A stretch of DNA of 57,529 bases, taken from UBA1822 sp963634795 (lineage in GTDB: Bacteria > Bacillota > Negativicutes > Veillonellales > Dialisteraceae). Shown here piece after piece: positions 15,579 to 22,864 of this stretch. The position numbers and the translations under genes are program-made. Location of the stretch: contig CAVHDO010000002.1 in the NCBI GenBank assembly GCA_963634795.1, forward strand, positions 1 to 57,529, written 5' to 3'. How positions within the stretch are numbered: position 1 is the first letter of the stretch; each line of letters begins with the position of its first letter. The notes under the pieces are model-generated. The model was not told the origin of the DNA, searched no databases, and saw only the letters and a list, made by a program, of their open reading frames with translations.

Positions 15579-16751
15579 ATGAAATGTAAAAAATGGATGG
15601 TCGCATCGCTTTTGTGCGCGGCGCTGGGAGCTTCGTTTCTTGCGGGCGGCTGCGGGAAACAGAACGCGGGCGGCGCGCAGCAACAGGCGACCAAGGTGAC
15701 GACGACGAAGGCGTTTCGTTCGGATACGCCGATTGTGTATGAGTACACGGGCAACATCACGGCGATACAGGAAGTACCGATTCGCGCGCGTGTGTCGGGT
15801 CTGGTGGTGGAGAAATTCGTCACGGGCGGAGAGACGGTCGAGGCGGGGCAGCCGCTGTTCCGGATTGACACGCGGCAATATGAATCGGCGCTCGTCGCGG
15901 CGCAGGCGACGGAGGCGCAGGCCGGCGCGAATTATCAAAACGCGGCGGTGGATTTGGCGCGCTATGAGCAACTGATCGGTTCGGGCGCGGTTTCGCAGCA
16001 GGCGTATGACAATGCGGCGTCGGCGGCCAAGCAGCTGCAGGCGGCGTATGAGGCGGCCGGTGCGCAGACGAAAATCGCGGCGGACAATTTGGGCGATACG
16101 ATTGTGCGGGCGCCGTTTGCCGGGAAACTGTCGATGGACGATGTGAATATCGGGACGTACGCGACGGCGGGAAATACGGCGCTCGTCACGATTTCTTCGA
16201 CGAATCCCGTGTATGTCCAGTTTGATATGTCGGAAGCGGAATATTTGGAAATGGCGCGGAAGAATACGAATCGCGCCACGTGGGGTGAGAAGCTCAAGCT
16301 CCGCCTGTCCGACGGGAAATTGTACGGTGAGACGGGTCATGTGGTGCAGGTGAATCCGGGATTGTCCGGCGGGCGGATGTCGCTCAAGGCCGCGTTTGAA
16401 AATCCGCAGGGGCTCTTGATTCCCGGGATGTACGGCACGATCATTTCGGATGCGGAGACGGCTTCGGGCGTGCTCCTCGTCCCGACGCAGGCGATTATCC
16501 AGCTTTTGAATCGGAATCTGGTCGATGTGGTCGAGGATGGAAAGGTCGTGCAGAAATCGATTGAAATCGGCGGCACGTACGGAATTTATACGATTGTGAA
16601 ATCCGGGATCACGATGAATGATGCTATCATTGTCGAAGGCCAGGGCAAGGTCCGTGTCGGGCAGGCCGTGGCGCCGGAAGAAATGGAAAAGGAGGCTCTC
16701 GCGGCTAAGATTTCCGAACAGAACCAAGACAGTCATTCGACGGCAAAATAA
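15579..16751 (+). CDS. RND efflux periplasmic adaptor lipoprotein (AcrA/MexA type)
   Basis: A 390-residue membrane fusion protein linking an RND transporter to an outer membrane channel. The signal peptide ends in a lipobox (FLAGGC), so it is lipidated and anchored in the inner membrane. The barrel-sandwich halves are IPIRARVSGLVVEKFV-like sequence at about 60-85 and TIVRAPFAGKLSMDDV at about 170. An alpha-helical hairpin rich in Ala and Gln lies between them. A beta-barrel and membrane-proximal domain follow. The ATG at 15579 follows GGGAGG; the upstream TTG was rejected. It is 9 bp from the transporter gene. Confidence 0.93.
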   Translation: MKCKKWMVASLLCAALGASFLAGGCGKQNAGGAQQQATKVTTTKAFRSDTPIVYEYTGNITAIQEVPIRARVSGLVVEKFVTGGETVEAGQPLFRIDTRQYESALVAAQATEAQAGANYQNAAVDLARYEQLIGSGAVSQQAYDNAASAAKQLQAAYEAAGAQTKIAADNLGDTIVRAPFAGKLSMDDVNIGTYATAGNTALVTISSTNPVYVQFDMSEAEYLEMARKNTNRATWGEKLKLRLSDGKLYGETGHVVQVNPGLSGGRMSLKAAFENPQGLLIPGMYGTIISDAETASGVLLVPTQAIIQLLNRNLVDVVEDGKVVQKSIEIGGTYGIYTIVKSGITMNDAIIVEGQGKVRVGQAVAPEEMEKEALAAKISEQNQDSHSTAK

Positions 16752-16760
16752 GGAGGGGCT

Positions 16761-19700
16761 ATGTCAAAATTCTTTATCAATCGCCCTGTCTTTGCCATCG
16801 TCATTGCGCTCGTCATTACGATTGCGGGGCTCCTCTGCATGACAATCCTGCCGGTCGACCGCTATCCGCAGATTACGCCGACGCAGGTCTCCGTCCGGGC
16901 GAATTATCCCGGCGCGGATTCCGAGGTCGTCGAGCAGACGGTCGCGCAGGTCATCGAGAAACAGGTCGTCAGCGTCGAAGGTTTCGATAATATGAATTCG
17001 ACATCCAATGCGGACGGCTCGTATTCGCTGAACGTCCAATTCTTGGCGGGCACGGATCAGGATATGGCGGCGGTGCGCGTGCAAAATGCGGTCGCGCAGG
17101 CGGATGCGTCGCTGCCGGATACGGTGCGCACGCTGGGCGTCACATCGCAGAAATCGTCGAATGATATCGCGATGGTTCTGGCAATCAAATCGCCGAATGG
17201 GACCTACGACAGCACGTTTCTGAAAAATTATTTCTCCATGAATTACGTCGACGAGCTGAAAAACATCAAGGGCGTCGGCACGGTGCAGGAATTCGGCGCC
17301 GATTACGCGATGCGCATTTGGCTCGATCCGACGAAAATGGCGCAGAACAATCTCACGGCGGCGGAGGTCTTGGCCGCGATCCAATCGCAGAATACGCAGG
17401 TCGCCGCCGGAAACGTGGGTTCGCGCCCGACGGATGCGGACACGTCGTTCCAATACACCATTTCCGTCCAAGGGCGTCTGGCGTCCGAAGAAGAATTCGG
17501 AAACATCGCTCTTCGCACGAATACGGACGGCTCCGTCCTGCGGATGCGCGATGTCGCCAAAATTCAGCTCGATTCCCGCGAATACAATTTCATCGGCCTG
17601 TCCGACGGCCTCGATTCCACGGGTGTCGGCATTTCGCTCACGACGGATGCGAACGCGATTGAGACGTTGGGCGCCATCAAAGCGAAGCTGGAAGAAGACG
17701 AGAAGACCTTCCCGGCCGATATGCAGCTCGATATCATCATCGACAACACCGATTTCATCATGGCGTCCATCAAAGAAGTGTTGCACACCTTCTTCGAAGC
17801 GTTGATTTTGGTCGCCGTCATCGTCTATCTCTTCTTGCAGAATTGGCGCTCCACGCTCATTCCGATGATTGCGGTTCCCGTTTCCTTGCTCGGGACATTC
17901 GCGTCCTTCGTCTTGCTCGACTTTACCATCAATACTTTGACACTCTTCGCCATGGTCTTGGCCATCGGGCTCGTCGTCGATGATGCCATCGTCGTCATTG
18001 AAGCCGTCGAGTACGAAATGCGGTACAACAACAAATCGCCGCGCGAAGCGACCGTCATCGCCATGGACAAAGTGCAGAGCCCGGTCATCGGCGTCGCGGC
18101 CGTCTTGGCAGCCGTTTTCATCCCCGTCGCTTTCCTGTCCGGCGTCATGGGGATTCTCTACCAGCAATTTGCGCTGACCATCGCGGTCTCCGTCTTGATT
18201 TCTGCTTTCGTCGCGTTGTCGCTCACGCCGACGCTCTGCGCCATGCTTTTGAAAGAAGAAAAAGACCACGCGGACAAGAGCGCGCTCGGGCGTTTCTTTG
18301 AAAAATTCAACGATTGGTTCGACCGCGTCATTGATTCCTACGGGCAAATTTTGACAAAGCTCGGGCAGAAAATCATCGTGCCGATTGGATTCTTGGTCGG
18401 TCTCACCGTCGTTTCCGGACTTCTTTTCATGAAACTCCCGACGGCCTTCATTCCGGCGGAAGACAACGGCTACTACCTCGTTTCCGTTTCTTTGCCTGAA
18501 GGTTCCACAGCGAATCGGACGAATAAGGAAATCAAGAAATACGTCGATTTCATCGGCTCGCAGCCCGGCGTCCTCCACACATTCGGCCTGACGGGCATGG
18601 ACGTCCTCTCCGGCGGCGTGAAGCCGAACGCGGGGACTTCCTTCATCCGTCTCGACCATTGGGACAATCGGAAAACGGCGGAAACATCCGTAAATACTTT
18701 CATCGGGAAATCTTTTGCTTACGGCGCGATGAATCCGAATGTGTCGCTCATCGCGATGAATCCGCCGCCCATTCCGGGGCTCGGCGCGTCCGGCGGCTTC
18801 ACGATTTACATCCAGAACAAAGCCGGCGCTTCGACGGAAGAACTCTACAACGTCGTGAATCAATTCTTGGCAGCGGCGAATCAGCGGCCGGAAATCGCGC
18901 AGGCCTACACCATGTTCCGCATGGATACGCCCGCGTACAATTTCGACATCGACCGTGACAAAGCGGCCAGAAGCGGCGTCAATGTCAGCGATATTTTCAC
19001 GGCGCTCCAGACTTATTACGGCGGCGTGCAAGTCAATGATTTCACGCTCTACGGCAGAAATTTCAAAGTCGTCGCGCAGGCGGACACTGATTATCGCATG
19101 AACGTCTTGGACAATAAATTCCTGACCGTGCGCGATGCGAGCGGAAACATGGTCCCGATCAGCAATTTCATCACGCCGAAGCAGACGAGCTCGGCTGCGG
19201 TCTTGACCCGTTTTAATAATTTCCCCGCCATCAAAGTCGGCGGCAGCAATGCGGACGGCTATTCCTCCGGCGACGCTCTGAACGCACTGGAAGAAGTGGC
19301 GAATGAAGTCCTTCCGACCGGCTACGCGTATGTCTTTGCGGAAACGTCGCAGCAGGAACGCGAAGCCGGAAACAAGACGGTCTACGCGCTGGCACTCGGG
19401 ATGCTCTTCGTCTTCCTGGCGCTCGCCGCGCTCTATGAAAGCTGGAAAGTTCCCTTCACGGTGCTCTTCGGCATTCCGACCGGTTTCTTCGGCGCGTGCC
19501 TCGCGGCTCTGCTCTGCGGCGTGTACAACGATATTTATTTCCAGATTGGTCTCCTCGTCATCATCGGCTTGGCGGCGAAGAACGCGATTCTCATTGTCGA
19601 GTACGCGAAAGTCCGTACCGATGCGGGCATGGACGCTCACCAGGCGGCCGTCGAAGCGGCCAGAATTCGTTTGCGTCCGATTCTGATGACATCGCTCGCC

Positions 19701-19883
19701 TTCATTCTCGGTTGCGCGCCGCTGGCCATCTCGGCCGGTGCCGGCGCCGGAGCCCGAAACGAAATGGGTATCACCGTCGTCTTCGGCACTCTCTCCGCGA
19801 CCGTTTTCTCCCTCCTCTTGACGCCGATGCTTTTCATCGTCATCGAAAAATTGCATTGGGGTTTCTGGAAGAAACAGAAATAA
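16761..19883 (+). CDS. RND efflux transporter, HAE1 family (AcrB/MexB type)
   Basis: A 1040-residue proton-driven inner membrane pump for hydrophobic and amphiphilic compounds. It starts with the typical MSKFFINRPVFAIVIALVIT. TM1 is followed by a periplasmic porter domain. The TM4 proton-relay motif is ALGI-like: AMVLAIGLVVDDAIVVIEAV has the paired Asp residues. TM10 carries the conserved Lys (IIGLAAKNAILIVEYAK). Full length and intact. It follows the adaptor with GGAGGGGCT before its ATG. No outer membrane factor (TolC/OprM) gene is in the operon, so the channel must be supplied elsewhere. Confidence 0.96.
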   Translation: MSKFFINRPVFAIVIALVITIAGLLCMTILPVDRYPQITPTQVSVRANYPGADSEVVEQTVAQVIEKQVVSVEGFDNMNSTSNADGSYSLNVQFLAGTDQDMAAVRVQNAVAQADASLPDTVRTLGVTSQKSSNDIAMVLAIKSPNGTYDSTFLKNYFSMNYVDELKNIKGVGTVQEFGADYAMRIWLDPTKMAQNNLTAAEVLAAIQSQNTQVAAGNVGSRPTDADTSFQYTISVQGRLASEEEFGNIALRTNTDGSVLRMRDVAKIQLDSREYNFIGLSDGLDSTGVGISLTTDANAIETLGAIKAKLEEDEKTFPADMQLDIIIDNTDFIMASIKEVLHTFFEALILVAVIVYLFLQNWRSTLIPMIAVPVSLLGTFASFVLLDFTINTLTLFAMVLAIGLVVDDAIVVIEAVEYEMRYNNKSPREATVIAMDKVQSPVIGVAAVLAAVFIPVAFLSGVMGILYQQFALTIAVSVLISAFVALSLTPTLCAMLLKEEKDHADKSALGRFFEKFNDWFDRVIDSYGQILTKLGQKIIVPIGFLVGLTVVSGLLFMKLPTAFIPAEDNGYYLVSVSLPEGSTANRTNKEIKKYVDFIGSQPGVLHTFGLTGMDVLSGGVKPNAGTSFIRLDHWDNRKTAETSVNTFIGKSFAYGAMNPNVSLIAMNPPPIPGLGASGGFTIYIQNKAGASTEELYNVVNQFLAAANQRPEIAQAYTMFRMDTPAYNFDIDRDKAARSGVNVSDIFTALQTYYGGVQVNDFTLYGRNFKVVAQADTDYRMNVLDNKFLTVRDASGNMVPISNFITPKQTSSAAVLTRFNNFPAIKVGGSNADGYSSGDALNALEEVANEVLPTGYAYVFAETSQQEREAGNKTVYALALGMLFVFLALAALYESWKVPFTVLFGIPTGFFGACLAALLCGVYNDIYFQIGLLVIIGLAAKNAILIVEYAKVRTDAGMDAHQAAVEAARIRLRPILMTSLAFILGCAPLAISAGAGAGARNEMGITVVFGTLSATVFSLLLTPMLFIVIEKLHWGFWKKQK

Positions 19884-19896
19884 TTTCACGGTAATG

Positions 19897-19930
19897 AAAA
19901 ACTCCGCTCATATGTGGCGGAGTTTTTTTG
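19897..19930 (+). terminator. Terminator after the RND operon
   Basis: AACTCCGC and GCGGAGTT form a stem with a 9-base loop, followed by seven T. Confidence 0.88.
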
Positions 19931-20187
19931 TTTCTGTTTTGGGAAACAGTGTGCTTGGATTTTTTGTCAGGCAAGATTGAGACGTCAGATTTCAAAGGCA
20001 GAATTGAGATTTGAGAAGCACAAGCGATTTCATTTTTGACTTTGATGCGTTTGGGAGAATAACTTTCTGCTGATAGAGATGAGAAAAAGCGGATGTGTTT
20101 CGCGCGATTTTTATAAAATGGTGCTGTGAAAAATTGATTTTCATTTTTTTGCGCCTCTTTCTATGTGAAATCATGCAGGGAGTTTCT

Positions 20188-20273
20188 CTACAGAATTCCT
20201 TACGTTACTTCGCTTTCTTTTCTGGGGAAAAAGAAAAGGAAGTGAAGTAAGGGAAAGAATCCGCCGCCAAGGC
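20188..20273 (+). repeat. Dispersed palindromic repeat, family A, copy 2
   Basis: Same order as copy 1 at 12988: CAGAATTCCTTAC, a CTTC...GAAG hairpin built on CTTTCTTTTC/GAAAAGGAAG, then GGGAAAGAATCCGCCGCCAA. Stem positions vary in a paired manner, so structure appears to be kept. Confidence 0.72.
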
Positions 20274-20365
20274 AAGATAGCTAGCCGTTAGCAATTGGCC
20301 GTGAGTAGTTAAGCCTAGCTGTTTGTTGTTTGGCTTTTGCGGCGTTTGCGGTTCTAAAACAAACC

Positions 20366-20394
20366 AAATCAAATCAAATCAAATCAAATCAAAT
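20366..20394 (+). repeat. AAATC pentanucleotide tandem repeat
   Basis: Five perfect AAATC units plus a partial one in intergenic sequence about 70 bp before the uvrB promoter. The copy number may vary between strains. Confidence 0.85.
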
Positions 20395-20462
20395 TGAAAA
20401 TAGCGGCATTGCAGCAGATGGAATTATGCTTTGTATTTTACTTTGTTTTTTACAGCATCTTT

Positions 20463-20492
20463 TTGGGGTGGATTTTTATGAAATGATATAAT
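20463..20492 (+). promoter_or_regulatory. Probable uvrB promoter
   Basis: TTGGGG (20463-20468), 18-bp spacer, TATAAT (20487-20492). The -35 box is weak. No clear SOS (LexA) box was recognised next to it. Confidence 0.55.
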
Positions 20493-20533
20493 AACAGTAA
20501 GAGAGATTGTCATTTTATGGAATGAGGATTTTT

Positions 20534-22639
20534 ATGGCACATTCTGAGATTTTGCGGCCGGATTATGAGACGGGGATTCCGTTTCGTCTGAAGGCGCCGT
20601 TTTCTGCGACGGGGGATCAGCCGAAGGCGGTGGACTCTTTGGTGGACGGGCTGCGCGGCGGCGAGTGGGCGCAGGTTTTGCTCGGCGCGACGGGGACGGG
20701 GAAGACATTCACGATGGCAAAGGTCATCGAAGAAGTGCAGCGCCCCACGCTGATTATTTCTCCGAATAAAACTTTGGCGGCACAGACGGCGAGCGAATTC
20801 AAAGATTTTTTCCCGGACAACGCCGTGTACTATTTTGTTTCCTATTACGATTATTATCAGCCGGAGTCGTACATTCCCGCGACGGATACGTACATCGAGA
20901 AGGATTCGTCGATGAATGAGGAAATCGACCGGCTGCGGCATTCGGCGACGATGGCGCTTTTCGAACGGCGGGATGTGATCATCGTGGCGTCTGTTTCCTG
21001 CATTTATGGGCTGGGAGATCCGGTGGATTACTCCACGATGGGGCTCTCGCTTCGGCCGGGTGAGGAAATATCGCGGGAGGCCATTTTGGAAAAATTGGTT
21101 TCCATGCAGTATCTGCGGAATGATTTGAATTTCACGCGCGATACGTTTCGGGTGCGCGGGGACATTGTGGATGTGTTTCCGGCGTCGTCGAATCATACGG
21201 GCGTGCGGATTGAGATGTTCGGCGACGAGATTGAGCGGCTTTCGGAATTTGACGTGGTGTCGGGAGAAACGGTCGCGACGAGAAATCATATCGCGATATT
21301 TCCTGCGTCGCATTATGTCACGACGTCGGAGAAATTGCTCCGCGCGGAGCGGAGTATCGAGGCGGAGCTGGAGGCGCGGGTGGCCGAGCTGCGGGCGCGG
21401 GATCGGCTCTTGGAGGCGCAACGGCTGGAGCAGCGGACGCAGTATGATTTGGAAATGATGCGCGAGGTGGGCTATTGCTCGGGGATTGAAAATTATTCGC
21501 GGCATTTGTCGAATCGCGCGCCGGGAGATCCGCCGTTCACACTCTTGGATTATTTCCCGGATGATTTTTTGATTATGATCGATGAATCGCACGTGACGGT
21601 GCCGCAGCTGCGGGCGATGTACAATGGAGACCGCTCACGGAAAACAAGTCTGGTGGAGTACGGTTTCCGTTTGCCGTCGGCGCTGGACAATCGGCCGCTG
21701 ACTTTCGATGAATTTACGGAGCGTATCAACCAGATTATTTACGTATCGGCGACGCCGGGGCCGTATGAAATGGGCGCGCAGACGAATGTGGCCGAGCAGA
21801 TTATCCGGCCGACGGGGCTCTTGGATCCATCGGTGGAGGTGCGGCCGATTGCGGGGCAGATGGATGATCTTTTGGGAGAAATCCACAAGCGGATGGACGC
21901 CGGCGAGCGGGTCTTGGTGACGACACTCACGAAGAAAATGGCGGAGGATCTCACGGATTTCCTGACGGAGGTCGGGATTCGGGTGCGGTATCTGCATTCG
22001 GATGTGGCGACGATTGAGCGGGCGGAAATTATTCGCGATTTGCGCGCCGGGGTCTTCGATGTCTTGGTCGGAATCAATTTGCTGCGCGAAGGGCTGGATA
22101 TGCCGGAGGTGTCACTGGTCGCGATTTTGGACGCAGACAAGGAAGGGTTTCTTCGGTCGGAAACGTCGATGATTCAGGTGATCGGGCGTGCGGCGAGAAA
22201 TGCGCATGGGCACGTGATTATGTACGCGGATCGGATGACGGACTCCATGCAGCGGGCGATTTCGGAAACGGAGCGGCGCCGCGCCATTCAGCAAGCGTAC
22301 AATGAGGAGCACGGCATCACGCCGCAGACGATACAGAAAAAGGTGAAGGATCTCATCGATTTGACGAAGGTGGAGGACGCGCCTGCGGATTACGGCGGGA
22401 AAGAGGAAACGGACGCGCTGTCGGACGAATCGCTGTATCAGCGAATCCAAGATGCGGAGCGGGATATGAAACGCGCGGCCAAAGCGATGGAATATGAGGA
22501 GGCGGCGATGTGGCGCGATACCTTGGCGGAGCTCCGGCAGCAATGGAGCGACCGCTTCGGTTCGCAGGCGAAATCGGCGATGAAGCGGATCGAAAACGGA
22601 CGGAAACGGATTTCACGGCCGAGGAAGAAGAGGGTGTGA
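20534..22639 (+). CDS. uvrB: Excinuclease ABC subunit B
   Basis: A 701-residue damage-verifying helicase of nucleotide excision repair. Walker A is LLGATGTGKTFTMAKV. The beta-hairpin inserted into damaged DNA is SYYDYYQPESYIPATDTYI. Helicase motifs include the DESHV box (MIDESHVTVPQLRAM) and QVIGRAARN. The C-terminal UVR motif that contacts UvrA and UvrC is at about 655-690 (QRIQDAERDMKRAAKAMEYE). The ATG at 20534 (MAHSEILRP) is preceded by GAGG at 6 nt; upstream ATG and TTG codons lack a site. It is followed by uvrA and uvrC on the same strand. Confidence 0.96.
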   Translation: MAHSEILRPDYETGIPFRLKAPFSATGDQPKAVDSLVDGLRGGEWAQVLLGATGTGKTFTMAKVIEEVQRPTLIISPNKTLAAQTASEFKDFFPDNAVYYFVSYYDYYQPESYIPATDTYIEKDSSMNEEIDRLRHSATMALFERRDVIIVASVSCIYGLGDPVDYSTMGLSLRPGEEISREAILEKLVSMQYLRNDLNFTRDTFRVRGDIVDVFPASSNHTGVRIEMFGDEIERLSEFDVVSGETVATRNHIAIFPASHYVTTSEKLLRAERSIEAELEARVAELRARDRLLEAQRLEQRTQYDLEMMREVGYCSGIENYSRHLSNRAPGDPPFTLLDYFPDDFLIMIDESHVTVPQLRAMYNGDRSRKTSLVEYGFRLPSALDNRPLTFDEFTERINQIIYVSATPGPYEMGAQTNVAEQIIRPTGLLDPSVEVRPIAGQMDDLLGEIHKRMDAGERVLVTTLTKKMAEDLTDFLTEVGIRVRYLHSDVATIERAEIIRDLRAGVFDVLVGINLLREGLDMPEVSLVAILDADKEGFLRSETSMIQVIGRAARNAHGHVIMYADRMTDSMQRAISETERRRAIQQAYNEEHGITPQTIQKKVKDLIDLTKVEDAPADYGGKEETDALSDESLYQRIQDAERDMKRAAKAMEYEEAAMWRDTLAELRQQWSDRFGSQAKSAMKRIENGRKRISRPRKKRV

Positions 22640-22683
22640 GGTGAATGGTTTGTTGACACATAGAGGTGGAGACGTCAGAGGCA

Positions 22684-22804
22684 AAGTTAGCAGTTAGCAA
22701 TTAGCAATTAGCAGTTCAGGTGTCGCCTGCGGCGACGATTTTATAAAAATCGCGCCGCAGGCGCGTTCCTGAATTGCTAACTGCTCACTGCTAATTGCTA
22801 ACTC
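22684..22804. repeat. Composite palindrome between uvrB and uvrA
   Basis: The outer arms are GTTAGCAATTAGCAGTT-like sequence and its inverse (22688-22717 with 22769-22804). The core is a GTGTCGCC / GGCGACGATTTTATAAAAAT / CGCGCCGCAGGCG palindrome (22718-22768). A core of the same type sits at 13355-13395. It fills most of the 225-bp gap between uvrB and uvrA. Confidence 0.8.
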
Positions 22805-22864
22805 TTTTGCGCCTGACGTTCCAAGCCGAGCAATACGTAATTTATTTTCGAGAAAAGGAACGAT

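Larger units (their letters stand above)
19931..20462. other. Repeat-rich intergenic region before uvrB
   Basis: No gene is supported. It includes a copy of family A (20188-20273), a stretch related on the opposite strand to 13780-13815 (TCTGCTGATAGAGATGAGAA), a TAGCCGTTAGCAATTGGCC motif (20281) resembling the repeat at 22684, and the tandem array at 20366-20394. Confidence 0.7.

Noticed and set aside
16764..19889. A 1041-residue open frame on the minus strand
   Set aside because: It is the antisense shadow of the RND transporter gene; the protein is Arg/Asp-rich with no domain and no ribosome binding site. Similar antisense frames opposite the porin, guaB, uvrA, uvrC and lon were rejected for the same reason.
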